DNA of 64,000 nucleotides from Rubrobacter marinus (GCF_011492965.1 NZ_CP045121.1:2294001-2358000); one strand, 5' to 3'; shown: positions 39,223 to 48,692, counted from the first letter of the stretch. Notes: generated by a model not told the origin, from the letters alone. A program made the numbers and translations.

Positions 39223-39974
39223 TATGCCGCCGGCCCCGCTGTAACCACGGCCGAGAGGGCGACGAGCAGCACGGCGCGCGCCAGCTCCCCCGTGGCGCCG
39301 CTGACGTCGCCGCTTATGCCGCCGAAGGCCTGCCCGGAGACGCGCAGCGCGGAGAGGGCGACCGCGGGCGCGGCGAGGAGGGCGGCGGCGAGAGCCCCCC
39401 AGCCGAGGGGCAGCGCGACGAACGCGGGCAGGACGAGGGAGATCGCGATGGCAACGGCCCTGCGGCCCCCCTTCAGGGCGCGGACGAAGTACGCCGAGGA
39501 GGAGCCCCCGGAGGCGGGCCGCCCGAAGGCGAGCACGAGGAGCATCGCCGAGCGGGCGCCGACCTCGGCGGCGAGGAGGGAGAGCGCCGCGAGGTAGGGG
39601 GACTCTTCTGCGAGGGAGGAGAGGGCGGCGAGGGTCGGGGCGTAGACGGCGAAGAGCGCGCCCAGCCCGCCGACGCCGACGCGGGCGTCCTTCAAGACCT
39701 CGCGCCTGCGAGCGGGGGTGCCGCGGACCATGAGGGCGTCGCCGACGTCGAGGACGCCGTCCGTGTGGTGCAGGCCCGCGGCGAGGAGCGCCGCGACGAG
39801 CGCGAGGGAGGCGGCCACGCCCGGCGGGAAGACGCCGAGGAGGATCAGGGCGGCGCCGGGGAGGCCGGTCGAGATCCCGACGAGGGGCAGCCCGTAGGAA
39901 CTCCGGGCGGCCTCCTCCAGCGTCGCGCCGCGCCCGAGCGGCAGAACGGTGAAGAAGGAGAAGAGGGCGCGCAC
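39222..39974 (-). CDS. cobS: Adenosylcobinamide-GDP ribazoletransferase (cobalamin synthase)
   Basis: Last step of B12 nucleotide-loop assembly, joining adenosylcobinamide-GDP with alpha-ribazole. A 250-residue membrane protein with about seven helices. Conserved HHTDGVLDVGDALMV carries the acidic Mg site, and KDARVGVGGLGALF and GGISGDVSGATGE complete the family pattern. GTG 39974 starts RALFSFFTVLPLG as the family does and follows the cobU stop by two bases. It is the last gene of the cobalamin operon. Confidence 0.9.
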   Translation of the reverse strand: MRALFSFFTVLPLGRGATLEEAARSSYGLPLVGISTGLPGAALILLGVFPPGVAASLALVAALLAAGLHHTDGVLDVGDALMVRGTPARRREVLKDARVGVGGLGALFAVYAPTLAALSSLAEESPYLAALSLLAAEVGARSAMLLVLAFGRPASGGSSSAYFVRALKGGRRAVAIAISLVLPAFVALPLGWGALAAALLAAPAVALSALRVSGQAFGGISGDVSGATGELARAVLLVALSAVVTAGPAA

Positions 39975-39976
39975 CG

Positions 39977-40483
39977 TTACTTGATCCTCAGCGGCACGCC
40001 GGCGACGCACAGGTACACCTCGTCGGCCGCCGCCGCCGCGCGCTGGTTGACCAGACCCAGCAGGTCGCGGAAGCGGCGCCCCTCGGCGCTCTCCGGCACC
40101 AGCCCGAGCCCGACCTCGTCGCTCACGAGCACCACGGGCTTCGCGATGGCCGCGGCACCCGCGAGGAAGCGGTCGAGCTCCTCCAGCGTGCCCCCGTCCT
40201 CCGGGGCGCACATCCGGGCGGAGACCCAGAGCGTCAGCGAGTCGAAGAGGACCGCGCCCCGCCCGCGCGCCGCGTCGAGCACCGGCCCGAGCCCCCCGCC
40301 CGAGAGCTCCAGCAGGCCCCAGCCCGCGGGGCGCCGTTCCCTGTGGGCCCCCACGCGCCGCGCGAGCTCCTCGTCCCCGCCGGAGACGACGGCGGTCGCC
40401 ACGTAGAGCACGTCGTCGCCGCCCATCCCGCGCGAGATCTCCTCCGCGAACGAGCTCTTCCCGCTGCGGGCACCGCCCAGCAC
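39977..40483 (-). CDS. cobU: Adenosylcobinamide kinase / adenosylcobinamide-phosphate guanylyltransferase
   Basis: Bifunctional enzyme that phosphorylates adenosylcobinamide and adds GMP. P-loop LGGARSGKSSFAEE opens the protein, HRERRPAGW holds the guanylylated His, and LFDSLTLWVSARM and VVLVSDEVGLGLVPE complete the family set. The start is uncertain: GTG 40483 is the only usual start near the P-loop. A GGAGGAGGC site, however, lies about 20 bases further upstream, close to an ATA. About 168 residues. The upstream gene stops 15 bases before it. Confidence 0.87.
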   Translation of the reverse strand: MLGGARSGKSSFAEEISRGMGGDDVLYVATAVVSGGDEELARRVGAHRERRPAGWGLLELSGGGLGPVLDAARGRGAVLFDSLTLWVSARMCAPEDGGTLEELDRFLAGAAAIAKPVVLVSDEVGLGLVPESAEGRRFRDLLGLVNQRAAAAADEVYLCVAGVPLRIK

Positions 40484-40497
40484 GAGGGCGCGTACGG

Positions 40498-41592
40498 CTA
40501 TGACGCCTCCTCCAACGCGGCCTCCACGGCGCTCACGAGACGCGCGTTCTCCCCCGCCCCGCGCACCGCGATCCGGCAGAACCGCGGCCCGAGCCCGGGG
40601 AACGGGCCGCAGCCCCGCACCAGCACCCCGCGCCGCGCGAGCCGCTCCGGCAGCCCCTCCGGGCCACGCAGGAGCAGAAAGTTCGCCGAACCTGCGTAGA
40701 CTTCGAGGCCCGGCAGGGCGTCGAGGGCCGAGCAGAGCTCCCCGCGCCTCAGCGCGACCTCGGAGAGCGTCCTCTGCGCGTAGCCCGAGTCCCCCGCCGC
40801 CGCGACGCCCGCGGCCGCGGCGACGACGTTCACGGACCACGAGGGCTGGAACGGGCGGACGCGCTCCGGGTCGCGGGCGACGAGGCAGCCGAGCCTGAGC
40901 CCGGGCACCGCGAAGAACTTGGTGAAGGACCTCGCGACGTAGAGGTGGTCGTCCACGAGGCCCGCGACGCTCTCGCCGGGCGCGAAGTCCGCGAACGCCT
41001 CGTCCACGACCAGCGCCGCCCCGGCCGAGCGCGCCCTCTTTAGCAGGGCCAGCACCTCGCCTCGCGGCGTCAGGTCCCCGGTCGGGTTGTTCGGGTTGCA
41101 CAGAAAGACGACGCTCACGCCGCCGAGGTCGTCCAGGACGGACGGGTCGAGCCGGAAGCCGTCCTCCCGCCGCCGGGCCACGCGGCTCTCCGGCACGAGC
41201 CCGGCGGCCCGCGCCGCGGCGGCGTACTCGCTGAAGGTCGGGTCCAGGACCACGGCCCTCCCCCCGGGTCGGTCCCCGGCCGCCGCGCGAGCCGCCAGAA
41301 AGAGCGCCTCGGCCCCCCCGTTTGTCGGGAGCACCGTCTCCCCCCGCACCTCGAGGTAGCCCGCGAGGGCGTCGCACAGCTCGGGGTAGCGCCCATCGGG
41401 GTACGCGGCAACCTCCCCGACGAGGGCCTTCTGCGCCGCGTACAGGGCGGCCTCCGGCGGCCCGAGAGGGTTGATGTTCGCGCTGAAATCCAGGAACCCT
41501 CCCGGTGGCTCCCCTCCCAGGGCCCGGGCGGCGTCCGCGCCGTGCGCCCCGTGGTGGCGCCCGTCGCCCGTCGAGGCGTAGCCGCTAACCAC
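40498..41592 (-). CDS. cobD: Threonine-phosphate decarboxylase (cobalamin biosynthesis)
   Basis: PLP enzyme that decarboxylates threonine phosphate to the aminopropanol phosphate linker of B12. The 364-residue class I/II aminotransferase fold shows FLDFSANINPLGPP at the start, LCNPNNPTGDLTPRG, the acidic VVDEAFADFAPGE, and the PLP lysine in ARSFTKFFAVPGLRLG. The symbol follows Salmonella usage; cobC is used in some genomes. It overlaps the cbiB stop by 8 bases. Confidence 0.88.
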   Translation of the reverse strand: MVSGYASTGDGRHHGAHGADAARALGGEPPGGFLDFSANINPLGPPEAALYAAQKALVGEVAAYPDGRYPELCDALAGYLEVRGETVLPTNGGAEALFLAARAAAGDRPGGRAVVLDPTFSEYAAAARAAGLVPESRVARRREDGFRLDPSVLDDLGGVSVVFLCNPNNPTGDLTPRGEVLALLKRARSAGAALVVDEAFADFAPGESVAGLVDDHLYVARSFTKFFAVPGLRLGCLVARDPERVRPFQPSWSVNVVAAAAGVAAAGDSGYAQRTLSEVALRRGELCSALDALPGLEVYAGSANFLLLRGPEGLPERLARRGVLVRGCGPFPGLGPRFCRIAVRGAGENARLVSAVEAALEEAS

Positions 41593-42547
41593 GGCGCGTA
41601 CCCCCGGAACGGGAGGCGCCGCGCACGGCGGCGACGCCCGCGAGCGAGAGGAGCACCAGGCCGCACGCCCTGCGCATGAGCCGTGTGGCCCGGGCGATGT
41701 CCCCGGCCTCCGGCGGGCGCCCGACGCCCAGGGTCGGGCCCTCGCGCTTCACGCCTCCGTAGGAGTTCGTGCCGCCGAGCGTCAGCCCAAGGGCGCCCGC
41801 GAAAGCCGCCTCGGCCCAGCCCGCGTTCGGGCTCTTGGTCCGCGGCCCGTGGGAGCGCGCGACGCTCCAGGCCGCTCCGAAGCGGCCCGAGACGGCCGCG
41901 GCGGCGAGCGCCGTGGCGCGGGAGGGGGCGAGGTTCGCCCAGTCGTCGAGCCTTGCAGGGACGAGGCCGAGGTCTCCGTGGACGGGCGTCTCGTGGCCGA
42001 CCATGGAGTCCATCGTGTTCACGGCCTTGTACGCCAGGGCGCCGGGCGCCCCGAGGAGGAAGCCGTAGAGCATCGGGGCGACGACGCCGTCGGAGGTGTT
42101 CTCGGCCACGGACTCCACGGCCGCCCGCGCGACCTCGCCCGGGGACATCTCCTCGGTGTCGCGCCCCACGAACTCCCCGACCCGGGCGCGGGCCCCTCCG
42201 AGGTTGCCGCCGTCGAGCTCCCGGGAGACGGCCGCCGCGGCCTCCCTCAGGCCCCGCATCGAGACGGTGGTGGAGAGGAGGAGGATCTCGGCGGCGGGGC
42301 GCAGCCCGTCGGGGACGAGCGCGAGGAGGGCGCGGGAGAGCGAGAACGCGAGGGCGGGGAGCGCCGCGGCGAGCGCCAGGCCCGCGAGCCGCTGCCGGGG
42401 GGCACCCTTCAGGGCGAGGGCGCGTCTCTCGTAGAAGGAGATGGCGTGGCCCATCGAGACGACCGGGTGGGCGGACGCCGGGGGCTCGCCCAGGAGTTCG
42501 TCGACGGCGAGGGCCGCCGCTACGCAGCCCGCGCGGCCCAGCGTCAC
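41585..42547 (-). CDS. cbiB: Adenosylcobinamide-phosphate synthase
   Basis: Membrane enzyme that attaches the aminopropanol phosphate arm to cobyric acid. The 320-residue protein has four or five helices with family motifs LAVDELLGEPPASAHPV, SVAENTSDGVVAPMLYG, YKAVNTMDSMVGH and DDWANLAPSR, and a C-terminal LGGTNSYGGV. ATG 42547 overlaps the upstream membrane gene stop (ATGA). Called cobD in Pseudomonas naming. Confidence 0.9.
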   Translation of the reverse strand: MTLGRAGCVAAALAVDELLGEPPASAHPVVSMGHAISFYERRALALKGAPRQRLAGLALAAALPALAFSLSRALLALVPDGLRPAAEILLLSTTVSMRGLREAAAAVSRELDGGNLGGARARVGEFVGRDTEEMSPGEVARAAVESVAENTSDGVVAPMLYGFLLGAPGALAYKAVNTMDSMVGHETPVHGDLGLVPARLDDWANLAPSRATALAAAAVSGRFGAAWSVARSHGPRTKSPNAGWAEAAFAGALGLTLGGTNSYGGVKREGPTLGVGRPPEAGDIARATRLMRRACGLVLLSLAGVAAVRGASRSGGTRRG

Positions 42548-43176
42548 GCCCCCGGCGTGCCCTCGGCCGCGCCGCTTCGTGGGGGCGCGTCCTCCCCGGC
42601 GTCGCCCCTCTTGCCGAAGGAGCCGCGCAGGGCGCCGACGATCGCGCCGACCGTGCCGAGCAGGATCGAGCGCAGGACGAGGTTTGCGAGGGAACGGCCG
42701 ACATCCCGGGGCTCGGGCGGCTGGAGCCCGGCCTCGATCTCCCCGACCGGCGGGAGCGGCGGGGGCTCGTCGAGCCTGCCGGCGACCTTCGCGTTGTACT
42801 CCAGGATGTAGGGCGCGGCGTCGCTCGCGTAGGCGCGCACGTTGTCCGCGAGGACCGTCGAGTTCAGGCCGGTGGCGACGAGGAGCGCCAGCCCCGCCAT
42901 GACGGAGACGACCGTCGCCGCGAGCGCCCCGTCCCGCAGGAGCAGGGAGCGGTACGGCACGTCCGCCTCCACGCGCACCGGGCGGACCCGGAGGGCGGCG
43001 AGGATGCTCAGGAAGAGAAAGGCGGCCAGCGCGGCCTGCGTGCGGAACGTCTCGATGACCGTGAGGATCCAGTTCGGCAGGTCTCCCGGCGTGATCAGCA
43101 GGTACCGCAGATCGGCGACGAGCGCGATGACCACCGCCACCAGCCCGTAACGAAACCCCGTCCTAAGCGGGCTCAA
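42544..43176 (-). CDS. Membrane protein at the head of the cobalamin operon, function unknown
   Basis: A 210-residue protein with four membrane helices: two near the N-terminus (GLVAVVIALVADLRYLL, AALAAFLFLSILAAL), one near residue 85-105 and one near residue 175. Between the last two is an extracytoplasmic segment of about 65 residues (NVRAYASDAAPYILEYNAKVAG). No family recognised. TTG 43176 follows GGGGAGGGCTCG, and its stop overlaps the cbiB start, so it is co-translated with the B12 genes. A link to B12 transport or assembly is inferred from position only. Confidence 0.65.
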   Translation of the reverse strand: MSPLRTGFRYGLVAVVIALVADLRYLLITPGDLPNWILTVIETFRTQAALAAFLFLSILAALRVRPVRVEADVPYRSLLLRDGALAATVVSVMAGLALLVATGLNSTVLADNVRAYASDAAPYILEYNAKVAGRLDEPPPLPPVGEIEAGLQPPEPRDVGRSLANLVLRSILLGTVGAIVGALRGSFGKRGDAGEDAPPRSGAAEGTPGA

Positions 43177-43313
43177 CGAGCCCTCCCCTGTTCTCCTTCT
43201 CGCTCACGAGCATGAGTTTACAGCCGCCGCCCGCCGCCCGTCAGCCGCGTCGGTGAAACCCGTAACGACGCGCGCCCGGAGCCGGACCGCCGCGTGAACC
43301 TATTTGGCTGCGG

Positions 43314-43988
43314 TCACCGGCCGGGGGAGCGGAGGCGCGCCCTTACTCCGTGCCACGCCCTGTACCAGACGACGGCCACGATCTCCCTCACGAGCTGCCC
43401 CCTCCTGTCGAGGCGCCCGCGCCACATCGGGCTGCGGTACGCGGGCTCGGCGACCGCCGGCAGCCCGGCCTCCCCGAACGCCTCGACCGCGCGAACGCAG
43501 TGCAGGGGATCGGTGACGACGCGCACCGCCCCGATCGCGCGCCTGCGCGCGATCTCCGCGACGTACCAGGCCGACTCCCAGGTGTTGAGCGCCCGATCCT
43601 CAAGCACGACGTCCCCGCCCGGAACCCCCTCCCGGCCGAGTATCCCCGCCATCACCTCGGCCTCGCTCGGCGGATGCTCCCCCGTCCCGCCGGTAACGAC
43701 GACGAGGCCGACGGCGCCCTCCGCGTACAGCCGGGCCGCGTGGCGCACCCGCGCCTCCAGGACCCGGCTCGCCCTCCCACCCGGCAACACCTGCGCCCCG
43801 AGGACCACCGCGACCCGGGGCGACACCTCTAGGCCCTGCTCGTCCGCCCACCCGCGACGAAACACGCGAAAGAGCCGCGCGAGATCCCCAAAGATCCCCT
43901 CGACCGCGCCCCTGACGGTGTCGAACACGGTCAGGGGCGCGGTAGAACGCCGAGCCTTATCACCGGCGCCGCGCCGCAAAAATCTCAT
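43314..43988 (-). CDS. DUF218 (YdcF/ElyC/SanA) family protein
   Basis: A 224-residue protein with a DUF218 fold: VAVVLGAQVLPGGRAS, GLVVVTGGTGEHPPSEAEVM, DVVLEDRALNTWESAWY and VRVVTDPLHCVRA in order. Family members are tied to envelope maintenance; the catalytic role is unclear. No membrane anchor is evident, only a basic N-terminus. ATG 43988 has GGGAGGAGGG and overlaps the mobA stop. Confidence 0.82.
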   Translation of the reverse strand: MRFLRRGAGDKARRSTAPLTVFDTVRGAVEGIFGDLARLFRVFRRGWADEQGLEVSPRVAVVLGAQVLPGGRASRVLEARVRHAARLYAEGAVGLVVVTGGTGEHPPSEAEVMAGILGREGVPGGDVVLEDRALNTWESAWYVAEIARRRAIGAVRVVTDPLHCVRAVEAFGEAGLPAVAEPAYRSPMWRGRLDRRGQLVREIVAVVWYRAWHGVRARLRSPGR

Positions 43989-44611
43989 CCCTCCTCCCCG
44001 GCGAGCCAGCGCGCCCGCGCCAGGTCCTCGGGCGCGTTCACGTTCGTCAGGTAGACGTCCGGGTCGCCGAACCGCTCGAGCTCCTCCTCGACGTACTCGA
44101 CCCCCGCCCCGAGCTCATCCAGAAGCCGCCACGCCGCCCTCGTCCCCGCGTCCAGCAGACGGGTCACGTCCGGGAGCACGCCCCTGTCGTACGCCGCGCA
44201 GAGGGGGTGCACCCGGCCCGCGCGCCGCGGCACCGCCGCCCGCAGGTCGCGCGAGCGAAGGCGGTCGAGGAGGAAGCCGACGAGGTCCCGGGGGACGAAC
44301 GGCATGTCGCCCGCCGCCACGAAGACCCGCCGGGAAGAGGCGGCGCCGAGGCCGGCCTCGAGGCCCGCCAGGGGTCCCTCGCGGCCCTCGCGCAGGTCGG
44401 GGACCCTCTGTGCTCCCGGCAGGTCGGGCCCGTCCCCCACGAGGAGGATCTCCCGGCAGTGGGGGGCGAGGGCGTCGTGGACGCGCGAGATCAGGGGCAC
44501 GCCCCCCACCCGGAGCGTCAGCTTCTCCCTCCCCATGCGGCTGCTCTTGCCGCCGGTCAGGATGATCCCCGTGGCCTCCGGGGGATCGGCGCGTTCCGGC
44601 CCGCCCGTCAA
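43985..44611 (-). CDS. mobA: Molybdenum cofactor guanylyltransferase-like protein
   Basis: A 208-residue nucleotidyltransferase. The GTP-binding start IILTGGKSSRMGREKLTL, then GPLAGLEAGL, VAAGDMPFVP (catalytic Asp) and the C-terminal TNVNAPEDL fit MobA, which adds GMP to molybdopterin; a related NTP transferase is possible. TTG 44611 overlaps the stop of the PrsW gene (TTGA), and the stop overlaps the DUF218 gene. Confidence 0.85.
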   Translation of the reverse strand: MTGGPERADPPEATGIILTGGKSSRMGREKLTLRVGGVPLISRVHDALAPHCREILLVGDGPDLPGAQRVPDLREGREGPLAGLEAGLGAASSRRVFVAAGDMPFVPRDLVGFLLDRLRSRDLRAAVPRRAGRVHPLCAAYDRGVLPDVTRLLDAGTRAAWRLLDELGAGVEYVEEELERFGDPDVYLTNVNAPEDLARARWLAGEEG

Positions 44612-45648
44612 TACGAGGCGGACTGGCCCGTCCGTCCGAACCTCAGCTCCTTTATGCGCTGGCGGAGGTACTGCTCCTTCTGGATCTGGGTGGGGGCGAA
44701 CGGCTCGCGCGCGAGGCGCTTCGTGAACGCCAGGTCCACCGCGGCCTGGTGCATCCTGCGCGACCGGCGCCACTCCGTCAGGCGGCCCGTCAGGAGGAGG
44801 CCGAGGTAGTGGAAGCTCCGGGCGAAGTAAGTCGGGAGGATGGCGTACTCGCTCCGGCTGATCGTGCCGTGGTCCACCTCCTCCCTGAGCTCGCCCCGGA
44901 TCGTGCGCCGCTCCACGGCGAGCCAGCTTACGATGACGACCGCGTACAAGAGCAGCACCAGACCTTCGATCAGGTAGGCCACCGGCCCGAAGAGCGAGGC
45001 CGAGAAGTTGAAGAGGGCGTGCAGTAGGATCGCCCCCGCGAGGCCGAGGAGCGGCAGCAGCAGCTTCAAGGTGTACGAGCGCACCCAGGGGATGAGCCCG
45101 ATCCCTATCCCCGTCAGCGAGGTGAAGGCGGCGTGGGCGAACCCGCCGAAGATGCGCCGCACGAGGAAGACCTGGTCTCCGACCTGCTGGTACGTCTGGG
45201 CGTAGTACAGGATGTCCTCGGCGATGGAGAACCCGAACCCGACCGCCGAGCCGTAGACGATCCCGTCCATCACCCCGGAGAACTCCGTCCCGCCGCGGCT
45301 CAGGGAGACCGCCGAGGCGACCCCGAAGGCGATCAGGAGCGCGAGCCCCTTCGCGGTCTCCTCGACCGGCGGGGCAACGAAGACCGCCGTCAGAAAGGAG
45401 GCGGCGCCCGGGTCGGCCGTAAGCGCGCTCAGGGCGGCCCCGATCACCGTGTTGAAGATCAGGGAGATCACCACCGCGACCGTGAAGCCCCAGACGAAGA
45501 CCGGGATCACGTACCGGAAGTCCTCCCGCTCGTACAGGTCTATCGTACGCACGAAGAGGAGGTACAAGATCGTCTGGAGCACCCCGATCCCGATCAGCGC
45601 AACGCTCAAGTTCCCCGCCACCAACCCTTCCCGAGGCCTCTGCCTCAT
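44608..45648 (-). CDS. PrsW-family intramembrane metalloprotease
   Basis: A 346-residue protein with about eight helices. Protease motifs are APPVEETAKGLALL (double Glu), GFGFSIAEDILYY, FAHAAFTSLTGIG and LLHALFNFSAS, supplying the Glu and His ligands. PrsW proteases cut anti-sigma factors in Bacillus; the substrate here is unknown. A cytoplasmic C-terminal tail of about 100 residues (ARSFHYLGLLLTGRL onward) is longer than usual. First gene of the PrsW-mobA-DUF218 operon. Confidence 0.83.
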   Translation of the reverse strand: MRQRPREGLVAGNLSVALIGIGVLQTILYLLFVRTIDLYEREDFRYVIPVFVWGFTVAVVISLIFNTVIGAALSALTADPGAASFLTAVFVAPPVEETAKGLALLIAFGVASAVSLSRGGTEFSGVMDGIVYGSAVGFGFSIAEDILYYAQTYQQVGDQVFLVRRIFGGFAHAAFTSLTGIGIGLIPWVRSYTLKLLLPLLGLAGAILLHALFNFSASLFGPVAYLIEGLVLLLYAVVIVSWLAVERRTIRGELREEVDHGTISRSEYAILPTYFARSFHYLGLLLTGRLTEWRRSRRMHQAAVDLAFTKRLAREPFAPTQIQKEQYLRQRIKELRFGRTGQSASY

Positions 45649-45757
45649 CTACGCCCTCGCCGCCCCCTCGACGACGGGCGCGATTATACCCACACCCGTC
45701 CCTCCGAATACTCCCGGCTGCGACACGGCCAGGCTTGGTAGAATGGCGACTTATCGG

Positions 45758-46279
45758 ATGGAGCCGACAGGACGGAGGCCGGTGGACGACAGAAGAGGAT
45801 CCGACCGGGAAGCGATCACGAGCGCGATGAGCCACCTGACCCACGGCGTGTACGTGCTCGGCACGCGCCGGGGCCGCGAGCAGACCGCCATGACCGCCTC
45901 CTGGGTGGCCCAGACCTCCGAACGCCCCCCGACCGTCGCCGTGGCCGTCCGCGACGACCGCTACACGCACGACGTCATCATGGAGAGCGGGACGTTCTCC
46001 CTGAGCATCCTCCGCGAGGACCAGGTGGACGTCGCCACCCACTTCGCCGAGACGAGCGGCGAGTACCACGACAAGCTCCGGGGCATCCCCTACGACCTCG
46101 CCCCTTCCGGCGCCCCCGTCCTCCTCGACTGCCTGGCCTACCTCGACTGCCGAGTCCTGGACACGGCCCGCGCCGGGGACCACACGGTCTTTATCGGAGA
46201 GGTCGCCGCCGGCGAGGCCTACGGCAGGGACTTCCCGCTCGTCTACGACGCCAGCGAGTACGAGGAGGCCCTCCATTGA
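45758..46279 (+). CDS. Flavin reductase-like domain protein
   Basis: A 173-residue FMN-binding split-barrel protein. SHLTHGVYVLGTRRGREQTAMTASWVAQTS is the standard flavin-binding opening, followed by PPTVAVAVRDDRYTHDVI and SGTFSLSILREDQ. It probably reduces or holds flavin for another enzyme. The start is open: TAGAAT at 45739-45744 looks like a -10 and would exclude ATG 45743, leaving ATG 45758 with almost no leader. Its stop overlaps the RidA start. Confidence 0.83.
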   Translation: MEPTGRRPVDDRRGSDREAITSAMSHLTHGVYVLGTRRGREQTAMTASWVAQTSERPPTVAVAVRDDRYTHDVIMESGTFSLSILREDQVDVATHFAETSGEYHDKLRGIPYDLAPSGAPVLLDCLAYLDCRVLDTARAGDHTVFIGEVAAGEAYGRDFPLVYDASEYEEALH

Positions 46280-46739
46280 GTACGCCCGAGAACAAACTTC
46301 GTGAGCTGGGCCTGGAGCTCCCCCCCGTCCCCAAGCCCGCCGGCTCCTACGTCCCCGCCATCCGCGCGGGCTCCTTCCTCTTCACCGCCGGCCAGCTCCC
46401 CTTCGAGAACGGGAGCTCCGCTTCGAGGGCAAGGTCGGCGACGGGGTGACCCCCGATGAGGCCCGGGAGGCCGCCCGCCTCTGCGCCCTGAACGCCCTCG
46501 CCGCCGCAGCCGCGGAAGCCGGCGGCCTCGCCAACGTACGCCGCGTCGTGAAGGTTACGGGCTACGTCGCCTCCGCCCCGGGATTTAACGGCCAGCCCGC
46601 CGTCCTCAACGGCGCCTCCGAGCTGCTCGGGGACGTCTTCGGCGAGGCCGGTCTCCACGCCCGCAGCGCCGTCGGCGTCACCGAGCTCCCGCTCGGCGCC
46701 TGCGTCGAGGTCGAACTGATCGTGGAGCTCGCGGGCTAG
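46276..46739 (+). CDS. RidA/YjgF-family protein; one lost base as sequenced
   Basis: Imine/enamine deaminase family protein of about 154 residues, longer than canonical RidA and of the YjgF-like type ([55 protein letters not shown]). The Arg of the active site is in [10 protein letters not shown] is missing at about 46412 (ENGELRFEGK expected). TTG 46276 overlaps the flavin reductase stop (TTGA), with GAGGAGG upstream. Co-translated with the flavin protein. Confidence 0.85.
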
Positions 46740-46803
46740 ACGACCCGTCCCCGAGACGCGCCGCCCCCGCGTCGTCCCCTCGCTACCGGCGGTCCGGTAG
46801 CTC

Positions 46804-48505
46804 TCAGGGCTTCAGGTAGCCGTAGACGTCCCGGTGGATGGGCCCGTCCGAGACGACTTCGCCGTCCCTCCTCACCTTCTTGTACGTGACCCACTCGGTG
46901 ACGGGGTTGCCCTCGGCGTCGAGCGAGGTGGAGACGAGCTGGGAGTTCATCTCGACCTTCTTGCCGGTGGGGCGGCCCCAGATCTCGGCGTTCACGTACC
47001 CGTCCTCGTCGACCCACTCCCTGAGCAGGAGATAGCCGTCCGTGTTGTTCTCGAACCTCATGTCCAGGTCCCCGAACCACACGGTCGCGTCGAAGCCGGG
47101 CCGTATGTACGGCAGCTCGGCGTAGTGCGGGTGGCGCTCGACGACCTTGAGCCCCGCGTAGTTTGCCGCCATGTACAGGGTGGAAGCGACCTGGCAGAGG
47201 CCGCCGCCGTCGGCGGTGTCCACCTGACCGTCGATGATCACGCTGGTCGCGTAGTAGTCCAGGGGCTCGGCGAGCTCGTTGAACGAGAAGACCTCGCCCG
47301 GCGCGAGCACCGTCTCGTCGACCGCGCGGGAGGCTATCTCCAGGTTCGCGACCCGGCCGGGCCCGTCGTCGTAGGTCGTGTAGTTCGTCCGGTACCGGCC
47401 GAGGAGCGCGGTCGGCTTCAGGCCGTTCGCCTCGTCGGCCGTGAGCTCCGGCTCCGCCGTCACGACCGGCAGCTCGAACCTCCTGACGCCGCCGCTGTTC
47501 TCCAGCAGACCGTCCTCCATCGCGGCGAGGAGCCGCTCTTCTTCTATCCGCTCGCCCGCGCGGCCCTCTCGCACCGAGACCTCCCCGTCCTCCACGGCGA
47601 AGCCCGCCTCCACGGGCTCGTCGGTCAGCGCGGCGTAAGCCCCCTCCAGGCTCGCCCGCACCCCTCCGGATCGAAGGAAGCCCCGAGCCCCCCTCCCTCC
47701 GGCGACACCTCCAGGGCCTCCCGAGCTTCTCCGCCGAGACCACCCACTCGTCGTCCCCGGCGGCGAAGGTCACCGGCCCGGACAGGGCCCCCTCGACGGC
47801 GGAGGCGACCTCCCGCGCCTCCGCCGTCGAGACCTCGGGCTCGTCCTCGCGGACGACGGCCTCGGCCTCCGCGCGCCCGTCCGCGACGGCGCGCGCGACG
47901 CTCGCCACCGTGGCGTCGACGTCCAGCGCGCGCCCCTCGCGGGCCTCGACGACCTCGACCTCGTCCCCCGTCACCACGACCCCGGCCTCCCTGGCCTCCG
48001 CCCGCACCGGCGCGGCGAGCGTTTCGATCTCCTGCCGGACGGTCCCCGGGTCGTAGGCGACCTCGGGCGTCACCGGCGCCCCACCCCACGCCGCGCGGAG
48101 CCGATCCCCGAGCCGCGACGCGACGTTCCCCTCGCGGCCCACGGCGTAGGCCCTCCTCGAGGTCGCGACGACGTCGAGCCGGAGGCCGGCCTCCCCTGCG
48201 GTGAAAGAGACGCCCTCCGGCCCGACGACCCTGACCCCTTCGAGCAGCCCCACGGTCTCGTCCTGCAGCGCCCGGCGAGCCTCCGGTAGAGACTTCCCGC
48301 CGAGCTCGACCGCCCCCACCCGGACCCCGCGACGGATCTCGCCCGCGTTGAGGCCGAAGTCCAGGACGACGAGGAGAAACACGGCGGCGACCAGGTATAG
48401 GAAGCGGCGCGGGGGACGCGGAGGCTTGCGGCTCGCCGCCGGCCTCCCGTCGCCGGAGGACCGCCCGGTGGAGAACGACTCCAGGAGGCTCCCCCCGGAG
48501 GGCAT
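46804..48505 (-). CDS. VanW-family membrane-anchored protein, copy 1; two lost bases as sequenced
   Basis: About 567 residues. One membrane anchor (residues 35-52), two peptidoglycan-binding-4-like repeats (GVRVGAVELGGKSLPEARR and the following 300 residues) and a C-terminal VanW domain (GRVANLEIASRAVDETVLAPGE, ADGGGLCQVASTLY, FDATVWFGDLDMRFEN). VanW proteins occur in envelope and vancomycin clusters; their activity is unknown. Bases are missing near 47685 and near 47655. A close paralogue follows upstream at 48693-50442, separated by a strong terminator. Confidence 0.85.
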
Positions 48506-48630
48506 CTTTGTGTCCGAGATCCCTGCCCCTCCCTCCTCCGGACGCGACGACCGCGCGCCATACCGGAGAGCAAAAGCCGCGTGGCGGCGTCCAGCGGCCG
48601 AACCCTAGCATGGCGCGCCAAAGGGTGCCA

Positions 48631-48676
48631 CACGAGGGGGCGGACCCGGCTACTTTGCCGGGTCCGCCCCCTCGTG
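48631..48676 (-). terminator. Strong terminator between the two VanW genes
   Basis: Twenty-base perfect stem (48631-48650 and 48657-48676) with a TACTTT loop, 17 bases after the stop of VanW copy 2. It separates the copies into two transcripts. Confidence 0.8.
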
Positions 48677-48692
48677 GTGACGGGTCGGGAGG

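Noticed and set aside
43177..43313. Cobalamin riboswitch upstream of the cobalamin operon
   Set aside because: The 137-base gap before the operon is too short and lacks the conserved B12-box.
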